From Haplomitrium mnioides (Eukaryota > Marchantiophyta > Haplomitriopsida > Calobryales), in assembly GCA_049999725.1 (NCBI GenBank), contig JBNGIS010020532.1, positions 1 through 26,716 of the forward strand: a stretch of 26,716 nt of DNA. Reading direction: 5' to 3'. The translations under genes and the position numbers were made by a program. This document shows, piece by piece, positions 1-10,744 of this stretch; position 1 is the stretch's first letter; each line of letters starts with the position of its first letter. The notes below the pieces were generated by a model, which searched no databases, was not told where the DNA came from, and saw nothing but the letters and a program-made list of their open reading frames with translations.

Positions 1-357
1 TAAAGTCCTTATCCGAATAGACATTTAGGTTTTCTTGTAATTTTCTTCTATCGAAATATATATATTTTATTTCTTTTTTCTTGAATTTAATTTGTTTTCA
101 ATAGTGTCAAGCTTTTTCACAATAATTGAATAATCAAAATGTTTGTTTTTTAAGTTCTCTTTCTAAAAAAGATATTTGAAATAAAATCTAAATGGAAAAT
201 ATGCATTTTTTGTTCATAAAAAACTTTTTTTTTCCGAAAAAAAGATTTTAGTCTTAAATTTGATGTTTTTGAATGACAAATCTTCGAAAAACAAAATTCG
301 ATTGCCAAGTGAAACAGGAACTCAGTAGCGGTTCTTGGTTCAAAGTAGCGGCTGTTC
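1..357 (-). repeat. Left arm of a 357-bp inverted repeat
   Basis: This segment is the reverse complement of 15181-15538, with scattered mismatches and small indels. The inner boundary is sharp: the arm ends with GTAGCGGCTGTTC at 345-357, matching GAACAGCCGCTAC at 15181-15193, and similarity stops there on both sides. The outer boundary on this side lies beyond the window, because base 1 already pairs with 15538. It is AT-rich with homopolymer runs and no credible coding sequence. It may be one copy of a dispersed element present twice in opposite orientation, or the arm of a foldback structure. Confidence 0.85.
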
Positions 358-799
358 TAGACTGACAATTATTGTGCGCAAATCTATCATGATGATGTAT
401 TAACCTTTGTTCATGCTTCTTTCCAGTTTCTCTACATTATTTCTCCAATCTATTTTTAATCTCTCTTTTTTTGCATGAATATTTCTACTGTACTTTATAT
501 ACCCACCATGATTTCATCTTTTTATATTCTAATCATTGTGTCACCTTTCTAATTTCCTTTCTAACCTTTTCTAGCTTGCTTCATCCATGGTTTCTACTAT
601 CTTTTCCTATGTAAAAGCTGAACTTAGATACAACTAGCTTAACATAGTATTTAGAGCTCAAGAGTTGAGTTTCAATGGCAAAATTCATGCAATCTAATAA
701 GACAAATGGCTCTTACATCTAGCTTTAGCCTACTACAAATGATAGTTATTTAGAAGAGAGTTTGGAGACCAATTTATTGGAACATCTCACATTAGCATG
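358..799. other. AT-rich spacer without recognisable features
   Basis: Pyrimidine-rich and AT-rich DNA lies between the inverted-repeat arm and the tandem array. No ORF of note, RNA gene or transposon terminus is supported. A stretch near 640-690 faintly recalls a copia primer-binding site followed by an ATG, but it is too weak to call. Confidence 0.5.
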
Positions 800-2285
800 G
801 AGTAATATTTACTTCTATTGATTTTTATATGGTTCTAAACTTGTAAAATAATTGACCATCAATTAATTCTAGTGATTTTGTTAGGGTTTCAATTCATAGA
901 CTTATCAATCATCAATTAGTTCTATTAATCTTGGTGAGATTATATGCTCATGGATTAATCAACCAATACTTCTTTTATTTTTGGTTTGGCTTTTATTTCA
1001 TGAGCAAGTCAACTATTGATTTCTTTTTTCTGATCTTAATTGGGTTTTAAGATCTTAGACTAATCAACCACCAATTATATCTTTGGATCTTGAAGAGTTT
1101 TTTAATACATAGACTAATTAACTATCAAGTACTTCCATTAGTCTTAGTAGGGGTTTGAATTCATAGAGTAGTTGACCATAGTTACTTTTATTGATCTTGG
1201 TAGCATTTTGAAATCATAGATTAACAAAACATCAATTAATTCTATTGATCTTGGTGAGGTTTTGAATTCATGAGCTAATTAACCATCAATTACTTCCATT
1301 GATCTTGGTGTAGCTCTAGATTCATGGATTAATGGGTCACCAATTGTTTTTATTGGTCTTGGTGAGCATCTAAATTCATGGACTACTCAATGGTCAATTA
1401 CTTCTACTATTCCTTGTGAGGTTGTGAATTCATGCACTCATTGACTGTCAAATAATTTTACTAATTTTGAAGGGTTTTCTAACTTGTGAACCAATCAACA
1501 ATGAGTTTCTTTAATCAATATTGGTGGATTTTTGAGTTCATAGACTTACTTATATAGACCATCAATTGCTTCTATCAGTTTTGGTAGGGTTTTAGGCTTA
1601 TATATTAAACTACCACCAGTTACTTCTATTAATCTTAATAAGATTATTAATTCAATGCTTAATCAATCATTGATTAATTCCATTTATCTTCCTTGAGTTC
1701 TTAGTTCATAAATTAATAGACCATTGACTACTTCTACTAATCATGACGAGGCTCTAAGTTAAAGGATTAATCAAACATCAATCACTTTGATTGATCTTGG
1801 TAGGGTTGTCAATATATGAATTAATTGACCACCAATTAATATTTTTTACATTGATAGGGTTTGGAGTTGATGGGCTAGTTGACCATCAATTACTTCTATC
1901 TATCTTGTTAGGGTTCAATAATCATGGATGACTATCAATTATTTCTCTTGAGCTTTGTAGGAGTTTGAGTTCATGGATTAATGGACCATCAATTACTTCT
2001 ATTGATCTTGGTGGGATTCCAAGGAGTTCATTAACAAATTCAGTTTTAATTACTTTATTGATCTTAGTAAGGTTCTAAATTCTGCAACTTATGTGCATTT
2101 TAGTTAATTCTATTGATCTTGGTGAGATTTTGAGCTTATGGATTCATAGACCCTGAATTACTTCTATTTTTCTTGGTGAGATTCCTACTTCTTAAAATAA
2201 TCGACCACCATTTACTTCTTAATCTTGGTGGAACTCTAAATTAATGGGCTAATTGACCATCAACTACTTCCATCAATTTTCATAG
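800..2285. repeat. Degenerate tandem array, unit about 57 bp
   Basis: The sequence repeats a unit of 56-58 bp, with two recurrent blocks: one resembling CATCAATTACTTCTATTGAT followed by CTTGGTGAGG, and one resembling TTTGAATTCATGGATTAATT. Neighbouring units align well, for example 1275-1331 with 1332-1388. About 25 units fit in the interval. Divergence between units is high, so the array is old. No unit encodes a conserved peptide. It has the look of an ancient satellite or an expanded non-coding minisatellite next to the copia LTR that begins at 2288. Confidence 0.8.
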
Positions 2286-2287
2286 AG

Positions 2288-2549
2288 TGTTGGATAATGC
2301 ATACAATAGGTACTCAACAATAAGGCTCATTAGCTCATAACATGTGTGTGTAGAAATGCTTCCTCTCTTTCTTCCCCTCTCTCAATCTCAAATCATATCA
2401 TAAACATGAATAATACAATGATGTGTTTGTTACCTTAATCCTAGGTTAGTGTTAAACTAATATAGTTACTAATTATAGATTAGTAGCTTAATCATAGATT
2501 AGGAAACATCATCTAATCTTACTATCATGTTACTCTATATATCCTAACA
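2288..2549 (-). mobile_element. 3' LTR of a Ty1/copia element
   Basis: A 262-bp segment starts TGTTGGAT and ends ATCCTAACA on the plus strand, so it has the TG...CA ends and short inverted termini of an LTR. Read on the minus strand it begins TGTTAGGATATATAGAG and lies directly downstream of the copia RNase H end, preceded by a purine-rich tract. No second copy is present in the window because the element is truncated at its 5' side. No target-site duplication can therefore be tested. Confidence 0.75.
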
Positions 2550-2562
2550 CTCGCCCTTGGTT
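2550..2562 (-). other. Copia polypurine tract
   Basis: On the minus strand the purine-rich CCAAGGGCGAG sits immediately before the LTR start TGTTAGG. This is the position and composition expected for the plus-strand primer of a plant copia element. Confidence 0.6.
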
Positions 2563-2924
2563 ATAACATGGGAATGTTGTAAACAAACGTAACATAGATA
2601 TAATAAGATGATAATATGAAAAATTAGCTCAACTCCCCTAATAAAATCCATATAGATTGATGATGATGTTGCCTCATTAAAACCCTCTCATACTCCTTTG
2701 AGGGAAAGAGTACAACCATCACTATGCATGGATGAGAATATATGAAATAGAAAGTATCCCAATATAAAAGATAAATAAGATGGCTATAGGCCATGAAAAG
2801 CATAAGAGCATAATATAATGAGACAAGATGAATAAACGATATAGATCAAATGGAAAAATATAATATTACGCTGCCAAAATAAAATATATGATCGTCAAAT
2901 AGATATAAAATATAAAGAATGTTG

Positions 2925-4389
2925 AATATATCGATTGTAGTGTAGGAGGTAAAGCCTTGGTAAAAAGATCTACCATATTATCTTTGCCAGTGATCATCTG
3001 CACTGAAATGGTGTCATCCTGTTGCTCATGTGTAAAAAAAGAACTTTGGCGCTATATGCTTAATGTGATCTCCTTGGATAAAGCCCTTGAGATCTGCTGA
3101 ACACATGCCAAATTATCCTCATAGATAATAGTAGGCTAAGATAGACAAGGAAGACTACAAGACACATAAATATGATCAATCATCCTACGTAAATAAATGC
3201 ATTTCCTACTAGCTTCATACAGAGCTATGATCTCTGCATGGTTGGAAGATGTGAAAGTCAAAGTCTGCTTAGTACTCTTCCATGATATGGTTGTAGAACC
3301 ATATAGGAAAACATATCCGGTTTGGGATTTAGCATCATCGGGATTCGAAAGGTATCCTACATCTACATAACCGGTTAGGATTTGATTAGTATATTTCGGG
3401 AAATATAGTCCCATATCAATGGTTCCTTGTAAAAATCTGAATACTCGTTTGATACCATTCCAATGCCTTATAGTAGATTGTAAACTATGCTTGGCAAGCA
3501 AGTTCATAGCAAAGGAAATATCATGTCGAGTTTGATTTGCCAAGTACATAAGAGCTCCTATAGCAGAGAGATGTAGAATCTCATATCTGAGGATAGGCTC
3601 TATGTCTTTCTTTTAACGGAATAAATCTTTATCTATGTCCAGTGATCTAATCTCCATAGGAGATGTTATTGGATGAGATTTATCCATATTAAATTGTTTT
3701 AGGACTTTCTTAGTATAAGTACTCTAATGGACTAAAATGCCATTGTCAAGGTACTCAAACTGTAGTCCCAAGCAATTGGCTATCTTACCAATATCCTTCA
3801 TGTCAAAAATCTTCTTAAGGATAGAAATAGTCTGGTCAAGGAGGGATTGGTGTCCAAATAAGTTTAAATCATCAATATAAAACGCGACAACAATAAATTG
3901 TTTGTCGATGTTCTTGATGAACAAACTTGGTGCAATATCATCATAGTGAAAACCCATGGCTATCATCTCCTCTTTAAATCTATGATACCATATATGACCA
4001 CTTTGCTAGAGTCCATAAATAGATCTCATGATCTGGACAGCATATCCATCCTTGGTCAGAGGCATGGATTGATGCATAGAAGGGACAACATGTCCAATCT
4101 GCCTAGTCTAGATCTCATGGACTAAAGGTCCAAGCCCAGTACTCCCTCTCTTGGGCTGTAAATTGGTTGTTGGTAAAGAGGTAGATGGTTTGCTTAAAGG
4201 TTTTCCCTTAGAGACATTCTCCCCTTGAATATGATAGATATTCTTAGCAATAAGCTCTAAGGGAGCTTTTATATAAATTTGGGTATCAAGTAGCCCATAT
4301 AAGTATGATGTCACCACATCTAACTGATGTGTCATGAGCTCATGTCCTAGGGAAAAGCCAACTACGAGCCGGTATATGATAGCATCCAT
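2925..4389 (-). pseudogene. Ty1/copia pol fragment: reverse transcriptase and RNase H
   Basis: This is the 3' half of a copia polyprotein, read on the minus strand. The N-terminal RT block (QLDVVTSYLYG) is at about 4330. The SIYGL...SGHIWYHRF segment lies near 3970-4040. The catalytic YIDD is at 3868-3879, followed by DLNLFG. The MYLANQTRHDISFA segment begins at 3549 and the RNase H core has GYVDVGYLSNPDDAKSQTGY and SSNHAEIIAL, including the catalytic D and E. The C-terminal DNMVDLFTKALP block is near 2960. In-frame stops and frameshifts lie at about 4010, 3725 and 3615, and near 3090. The part between 4110 and 4300 is rearranged. Gag, protease and integrase are missing, so the element is broken at about 4390. 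The order RT-RNase H-polypurine tract-LTR fits copia. Confidence 0.93.
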
Positions 4390-4394
4390 AGCTA

Positions 4395-5600
4395 GGTGTT
4401 GGCCGGGTGTTTTTGAGTTTTTTCTTTTTTTTTGGTGATTATTGAGCTTCTAGCCTAGTTTATTCTTTAAGTTTGAATTAGTCTTTTGTATTTTATTATA
4501 TTTTATTGTTTTATTATTATTGTTCCATCCTTCCCCTCTCTTCCCTCTCTCCACTTCCTTCTCTTCCTTTCTTTTTTTGCTTTTCCCAATGGATGTCACA
4601 AATCATGCAATGCAAGGGAGGAGCCCTGTGGAGTCAAGAAGAGTCGGATGAAAATGCAAGCAAGATGTGCATATAGACTTGCAGCAAATCAAGATGGAAG
4701 CATCGTTGGGTGATCGAGAAAGGGGGAGGGAAATTCCAGGTCCAAGAAGGAAGGTGAGCAACTGGGCAGATCGCAGAAGCTAGGGGAGGAGAAGGGAAGA
4801 CATGATTCGAGCAGAGGGTCATTGAGCGAGTGGGTCTGAAGTCGCAGCAAGGTGAGGAATCGCGCAAATGGAGGTTGGAAGGAATCGGGAGGGAGGAGCC
4901 ACAATGAGGCTATAGGTACAGCGGAGACGTGGCAATTTGAAGGTGTTCGAGGAGAACTTTGGAAATCCAAGAGTCCGTGGAGAAATATGAAGACTTTAGA
5001 GAGTCCAGGGGCAACAATGGAGACGTGGCAGCCTAAGAGGTGCCCGTGGGAAACATCAAAGGGTACAACCTTGGGGGAGTCCACGAGGTTCATCAGAAGA
5101 TTGGTCAACTGCGGAACTAGGTCAACTACGACGGTCCAACTTCCACCTTGCGGGCAGTGACGGACAACGCGAATGCGGAAACGTGGTAGCCTGAGAGGTA
5201 TCAGCGGAAATCATCGGAAACGTGGCAGCTTTGTAGGAGTCCGTGGAGGACAACGGAGACGTGGCGGCTTTGCAAAAGTTCGTGGAAGACAGCGAAGACA
5301 TGGCGGCTTTGCGGGAGTCGGAAAGGAGATAAGGGTCTGACCATAGGGCTGACATACATTTTTTTGGCGACCATGGCGGGACGAAAGAATTCTGGAAAGT
5401 AACCTTGCAGTAATTTGTTGAGTAGACCGTGGAGCAAGGAAAAGGATTCTAGAAATTCTGGTAGTAGCCTAGCACCAGAAGTGGAAGAAGACCAGTCAAG
5501 GAGGTTGCCCTAATTGGATAAAGGAGGGATCTTGCTCAGAAGTGGAAGAAGCTTGGAAAGGGCAGCCAGAGCTTTCTGTTCTATACCACCCACCACCCCA
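4395..5600 (+). other. Untranslated leader of a gag-only retroelement
   Basis: A T-rich and C/T-rich stretch (4420-4590) passes into a purine-rich, GC-richer region that leads to the gag start at 5601. It carries repeated ACGTGGC-type cores and, from about 5210 to 5330, a short tandem repeat. No protein family is recognisable in any frame. Position and composition suggest the 5' untranslated part, possibly including LTR remnants, of the element encoding the gag. No TG...CA boundary or primer-binding site could be fixed. Confidence 0.4.
5212..5325 (+). repeat. Short tandem repeat, unit 39 bp
   Basis: Nearly three units share the pattern ACGTGGCGGCTTTG, then GGAGTCCGTGGAGGACA and ACGGAG. The spacing between successive ACGTGGC/ACATGGC cores is 39 bp. 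Looser relatives of the same unit can be seen from about 4925 onward. Confidence 0.75.
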
Positions 5601-6693
5601 ATGGCCAATGTAGGGCATATGACACAGAGGTCCCGATTCAGATACAAAAGATTTCGGGGATCTACCAAGGAGGATCCAGATGCGTGGTTGGATGAGTTCG
5701 AGGGCACAACCTATGCAAATGGGGAGAACCTCATCAAGGAGGCCATTCTCTTTGGGGTGTTGAAAGGGGAGGCTGGTCCTTGGTACCAGACCCTACCAGA
5801 GGCCACCAAAAGGAATTGGGACACTTTCAAGGTGGCCTTCCTGGAGGAATTCAGGAAGATAGGTGGGGAATCCAAGGCCTTGATCAAGATAGGCCAAATG
5901 AAGATGAAGAAAAACAAATCAGTGAGGAAGTTTCTGCAACGCTTCCAGCAAATGGCCCGAAAGATTAACCCATGGGGTTGCATCGGATGGGATGCTTACC
6001 ACCTGGTTCATTTCAGCCCTACCCATAAGTCTAGGGGCCTAGGTGAGGAGGTCCAAACCCACATGCCTTAAGCATGCAGTGGAAGAAGCCCAATCCTTTA
6101 TCAAGGCAGAGGTGGCAAGCTCAAAGAGGAAGTCGAAGAGGAGGAATGAGTCTGACAATTCTTCAGAGAGTTCAAATCAGGAAGATAGCTCTGATGCTAG
6201 TTCCTCTTCAGAGTTTGAATCCGAGAGCAAGAGTAGCCCAAAGAGCTTAGAGGATGAAAGGTCCCACAAGAGGCGGAAGAAGAAAGGGAGCAGAAAGAAA
6301 AAAGAGGCCAAAGAGAAGAGGGCCAAGAAACATGACAAGCATAAGGAGGCCAAGGAGAGAAAGGCCCATCGGTCCCATGATAGAGGCATTGGGGGGGAGA
6401 CCAGCAAAAGGAGGGGGGTGAAAGACCCCATGGAGGAGATTAATGCGAAACTGGAGGCCATGACAATCCATTTTGCAGGTCTGAAGCCCGAAGGGAAAAA
6501 ATTGTTGGCATGAAGGGCGGATGTCTGGTGCATGAAATGCATAACCTATGGGCACTCCTCCCAAGAATGCCCCCTGGATGGGACACCTATCCATTATATA
6601 AGAGAGGATCCATCCAAGTGGTACCATGAGGAGGTGGAATATGTACAGGAGGAGCCACCCGAGCTCGTGTACCAGGTGGTCAGCCAGCCTTGA
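5601..6693 (+). pseudogene. LTR-retrotransposon gag with CCHC zinc knuckle
   Basis: This is a retrotransposon gag-like protein. The first part, from the ATG at 5601, contains DPDAWLDEFE, WYQTLPEATKRNWDTFKVAF and VRKFLQRFQQMARKI, the typical plant gag capsid-like core (retrotrans_gag family). A frameshift between about 5960 and 6060 moves the reading to the next frame, where HAVEEAQSFIKAEV resumes. A serine/acidic stretch and then a very lysine/arginine-rich stretch follow (about 6120-6400). One in-frame TGA (6511-6513) precedes the zinc knuckle CMKCITYGHSSQEC (C-x2-C-x4-H-x4-C) at about 6529-6570. The frame ends at TGA 6691-6693. I chose the ATG at 5601 because the gag homology begins soon after it; the upstream open frame looks non-coding. 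No protease, RT or integrase follows, so the parent was non-autonomous or has been truncated. Confidence 0.85.
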
Positions 6694-7474
6694 CCGATGG
6701 CTGGCAGACTGGTCAGTATGGTGCCTGGCCAATCAACGGCATGGGGGCACGCACGACCAAAAGGGTCAAGGGCCGGTCCAAACCGGACTAGGGTTATGGT
6801 ATGATGGAACTGCGGGCAGCCAGACCACATTTCCTCTTATTGTCCGGTGTCGCTCCCCTATTTCTGGCCTTAACCTTTTCAGGCCCTGTTTCGAGGCAAG
6901 GAAGGACGTGTTTTCGGGCTTTCAGGTTCTTTTCTGAGATGGCCCCTTGCCAGTTACCACTTTCAGACCTTAAGGACTCTTCCTCTCCTTACAGGCCTGG
7001 TATGCTTCTCTCACTCTTCTTCTTCTCACACTCAAGTCAGACATTCAACCATACACAGGTTCACATCCATTTACACCCAGTTGTGATTTGTGTGATTCTT
7101 CCTCTCTATTCCTAGGACCCAATGACTTAGGCTCTGCCACCTTATTTGTGCTTGGGAAGAATGGTGCTGGTGACCTGCACAGCTGAACACTACAAAAGGC
7201 TGGACTCCCCCTCTCAGGGTTGTCACAAGACTGAACAGGATTATCCTAACTATCCTAAGCTGCACTAATTCCTAACTATGCAAAGAGGATCAGGAACAGA
7301 GAGCATTCACCCCCATGATACCAGACTTGTGTCAAGGGATTGGACTCCCCTTTCAAGTGTGTTCCCAGGGTCTGCTCAACTGATCCGATGTCCACTAATC
7401 TAACAAATCAAGAGGACACACATGCAGAAAGGAAATCTAACTACACATATATGGACAACACTTATATACAATAT
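6694..7474. other. Non-coding stretch after gag
   Basis: No pol domain is visible in any frame. The sequence contains pyrimidine-rich segments (6950-7110) and two loosely similar blocks beginning GGACTCCCC near 7202 and 7341. It could be the 3' untranslated or LTR part of the gag element, but no LTR termini can be defined. Confidence 0.35.
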
Positions 7475-7484
7475 NNNNNNNNNN
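7475..7484. other. Assembly gap (10 N) flanked by a 17-bp duplication
   Basis: Ten Ns are bordered on the left (7458-7474) and right (7485-7501) by the identical 17-mer ACACTTATATACAATAT. The flanks probably overlap in the real molecule, so this gap may be artificial. Confidence 0.95.
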
Positions 7485-7875
7485 ACACTTATATACAATA
7501 TATGCAAGAGAAAACAGAGTCCTTGAAGGCCATCTAGAATTCTAACTGAATTATACTTCCCTTGTGAATCCCGCTGCCTTAATTGCAGCCCAGCAACCCA
7601 CACACCCTCCTCTCCAGATAGTTTTTTAACTTCCCTCGTGAGAAGCCCTACTTTTACTTCCTCAAGCTAGGAAGAGAGTTTCTTTTACTTCCACCTCTGG
7701 AAGACAGCTTTACCAGCTGCAAGTAGCCCACTCCACCCTCGAGCCTTGACGGGTCTTACTACGCTCAATGCACCGTCACTCGCAGAGCCCCTCCTCTTAG
7801 CTCCACTTGAGAATTAACACACCAGAGTGTTCTCTGAACACCCTAGGTTGATGCGCTTGCACAAGGGATTGCCGA
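7485..7875. other. Non-coding stretch, nothing recognised
   Basis: Moderately GC-rich DNA without protein homology that I can recognise on either strand. The minus strand across the gap contains a TATATAAG-like sequence (about 7460-7500), which could be a promoter element. Nothing else supports that. Confidence 0.4.
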
Positions 7876-8375
7876 GAGACTCCAAGCTCCTCACTTGGCA
7901 GCCTCTCCTTAGTTCTTAGTCGACCAAAAACTCCTTCTTGCTATCGTATCAGTAACCCTCCACCCTGGTCCGCCTGCAAGGATGAGGTCACCTGGGTCTC
8001 CCCCCAGTCCTCCTCTAAATCCCCTGATTCCCCTTGAGCGAGTACCCCTGCTTCACGTAGCCTTCAATGAATTATCACCCTGCCTTACCATGCACAATTC
8101 CCCTTTCTTGCTATCGCTGTCGCGCTGCAATTGCCCGTGAAACACCAAGATCACTCCAAGCTCCCTACCCGACAGCCTCTCCTTAGTTCTCAACCGACCA
8201 AAAACTCCTTCCAGTTATCGTATTAGTAACCCTCCGCCCTGGTCTGCTTGCAAGGATGAGGTCACCTGGGTCTCCCCCCCATCCTCCTCTAAATCCCCCG
8301 GTTCTCCTTGAGCGAGTACCCCTGCTTTACGTAGCCTTCAATGAATTATCGCCCTTCCTTACCATGCGCGAATCT
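7876..8375. repeat. Direct duplication, offset 274 bp
   Basis: About 7882-8095 and 8156-8372 are two copies of the same roughly 215-bp sequence. They share CCAAGCTCC, CAGCCTCTCCTTAGTTCT, CCAAAAACTCCTTC, GGATGAGGTCACCTGGGTCT and CCTTCAATGAATTATC. The spacer is about 60 bp and the offset is 274 bp. The differences are mostly transitions. No coding function is evident. Confidence 0.85.
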
Positions 8376-8797
8376 CGTGCCCCGCAACGCTATATCTCCA
8401 ACAATTGTCCGTGCATCAACCCAAAGGAATTCGAAAGCAAACAATGTATACTCCCCTCACGCGCTACCCTCCGACGCCCGATCCGATGAATAATCGTTAT
8501 TACCGTTAGCTCGAAACAGGGGACGATGACGCGTGGCTTCACTATTCGATAATCCCGTTACCACGGGATGGGAGGAAGCGCCGCGTGTCCAGCAATTGGT
8601 CGAGGAAAATCCAAGGACAACGGTCACTTTGACGAGGAGCCCCGAGGAATCTTGCGGGAAGAGATTCCGTAGATTCCCTCAAGAGCAAGTCCGAAGAGGC
8701 GCTTCGGAACCGAGTTCCACAGTGCCCCACGGAACCGACTCCCAAGAATCTCCTTAGATCCCCCCATAGATGCTTCTTTCTTCTCCTCGCACCACGT
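8376..8797. other. GC-rich stretch without recognised function
   Basis: Open frames exist on both strands, but none shows a known motif. Codon usage is dictated by GC-rich repeats. I see nothing else in it. Confidence 0.4.
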
Positions 8798-9245
8798 CGT
8801 CCGCTGCACCGCCGTCCAACGCCGCCCCGCAAGGGGGTAGGTTGACCGTCGTACTGACTTCTTTTTCCGTTGTTGACCTGCACGTTGCCCGAGGTCAGGT
8901 GAACTCCTCTACTAGCGCCGCGTGTCCCGTGAATTGCCTCAGGGTCCCTGGAGTCGCCACGTCCTCCGAAGGCTGCCGTCCAACATCGCCCCGCAAAGGG
9001 GTAGGCGAACCGTCGCATGGACCCTTCTTCCGATGTTGACCCACGGAACCCCTGCGTGCTTCCCAAGGCGCCACGTCATCCAAAGGGCGTCGTCCGACGC
9101 CGCCCCGGAAAGGGGTAGGCGGACCGTCGCGCAGACCCTTCTTCCGAAGTTGACCTTCGGAAACACCTCAAGGCTCCTCAGCGCGCCACGTTTCCGAAGC
9201 CTCCCGCGGACTCCTTATGCTCGCCACGTCATCCGTAGAACCGTC
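8798..9245. repeat. GC-rich imperfect repeat with GCCACGT cores
   Basis: Three imperfect units start with GCCGTCCAAC-like sequence at 8811, 8975 and 9089 and continue CGCCCCGCAAAGGGGTAGG then CGTCG. Their spacing is 164 and 114 bp. Each is associated with a GCCACGT or CCACGTC core (about 8793, 8956, 9070, with further cores at about 9185 and 9222). The motif resembles, in reverse complement, the ACGTGGC-bearing units of 4925-5325. This suggests that the two blocks derive from related elements in opposite orientation. Confidence 0.7.
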
Positions 9246-10640
9246 GGGGACTTGCCCTGCTCGCCGAATAAGAACGGTGCTGATATTACCGTTTCAACAT
9301 ACCTTCGAAGTAAGAACTGTTCGTGTGCCTGAGGCAATCTTCGCTAACACTTCCGAAAGCTTGCTATAAGAACTACTAAGCCCTTTTAGATCGTTTGCCC
9401 CTTTCAAACTTTCTGCCGCACCTCATCGAACTTTTACCTTTCTGGATGCCAAAGCAGCAAAGGGTCACCCTTTCAGCATCGGTAACTCTTCCATCAATCG
9501 CGCCGGCATTAGCTTTGTTTTCTGGCCGCTCTCATCTCGCTCGGCGATTCGCTGACATATCGTGCTTTCGCCGGGCCTTTCGTTTCCCCCCACAAGATAA
9601 GCGCCATATTGCCCTTCTGGCTCAGCCTTCTTTCCGTTGGACGGTTTGCGCTAGATCAACGCTTTGCCACTGATGCGCGTCGTTTGAACCGATTCGCCGA
9701 CAAGTCGTCTTTTTGCCTTCACTCGCTCTTATTCGAACATATCAGTGATAAGTCCCCCTTTTGGCTCTTCTCTGTGTTTCCTCTTTAGCAAATCTGCCCT
9801 AGGTCGCCCCTTCGGCTTCCGCGCTCCTCCTCCTCTCGGATCTTCGATAGATCGCTCTTCCGGCACTCTCCTGTTTTCCTTCGGTCAGACCCGTGATAAG
9901 TTGCTGTTTTGGGCCCCTTTCCTTGCTCCCCTATTGGGTTCCTTGCGGATCCCTCTTAACCGGGCTCCCCACGTCGTAAGAAGCATTGGAACCAGGTTAA
10001 GTGGGCTCCCCACTTAGGGAGGCGCCTGTCCGCAAACCCGCAGGCCTCCTGGTGTCGTCACGTCGTTCGTGGAATCTCGCGAAGGGCTCTAGAGACGCCA
10101 CGTTTCCGTGGAATCTAGCGGGACCTTTCGGGGACTCCACTCTTCCTCCAGGACTTACCGACTCGGATGGAGCGTTTGATCGGCCTCTACGGGGCTCGCT
10201 CTTGCTTGCAGGATTGAGGCATCCCTCTTCCCTGGCCTTGCTTGCCCTTGTGACGATCTCACCTCCTCCTGCCAGCTCATGATGCTTGCTTCCCGATTTG
10301 TGGCCGCTACAGAACCCCCGCGATCTGCCTTTCTTCGGAGTGCCTTCGGACTTCCTTGTTGTTGATCCCCTCTTCTTCCTCCTGCGATCGCCTCGCCAAG
10401 GTTGGCTGCTCTATTCCTTTTCCCCAGCTCCCATCCCCGCATCCTCCTTAGGCCCACGGATTTTTGCTGGCCTACTTTGAAATTGAGAATGGGGCCCCTT
10501 CCCGAGCTGGCGATCATTGCTCTCCTTCCTCCTCTCCTCCGCCATGATCATGTTTCCCTCCCAGGATTCATGCGCCTTGCTCTTATCAGCTGTTTGAGGT
10601 AATCAGCTGTTCTTGAGAGGCCTTCACACTCGCAAAGGGA
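9246..10640 (-). other. GC-rich non-coding block, possible inverted retroelement leader
   Basis: The minus strand here is purine-rich and ends with units such as GGAAACGTGGC (about 10090-10105). In texture it resembles the leader at 4600-5330 read on the plus strand. Open frames are present but show no conserved domain. The block ends abruptly at about 10640, where the sequence becomes AT-rich. I infer, weakly, that it is the leader of a second gag-type element in minus orientation. No gag coding region accompanies it. Confidence 0.3.
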
Positions 10641-10744
10641 TCATATAGCCAATGATACTTTTGATTTTAATGGACTTTTGACAGTTTTTTGTGATCAATC
10701 ATTGACCATTTCTTGTTTTTTGTTTTCAAATTTTTCAATTTCTA

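Noticed and set aside
640-700. Possible copia primer-binding site and gag start (GTATTTAGAGCTC followed by ATGGCAAAA)
   Set aside because: Similarity to the TGGTATCAGAGC-type site is weak, no LTR lies upstream, and the frame closes quickly.
880-1870. TAGGGTTT strings resembling plant telomere repeat
   Set aside because: They are isolated single occurrences at the same place of the 57-bp unit, not a TTTAGGG array.
8542-9066. 174-codon minus-strand open frame in the GC-rich repeat block
   Set aside because: It spans three tandem repeat units, has Arg/Gly-rich composition from GC bias and no motif; overlapping frames are equally open.
10155-10517. 120-codon minus-strand open frame
   Set aside because: GC-driven open frame in a probable untranslated leader; no recognisable domain.
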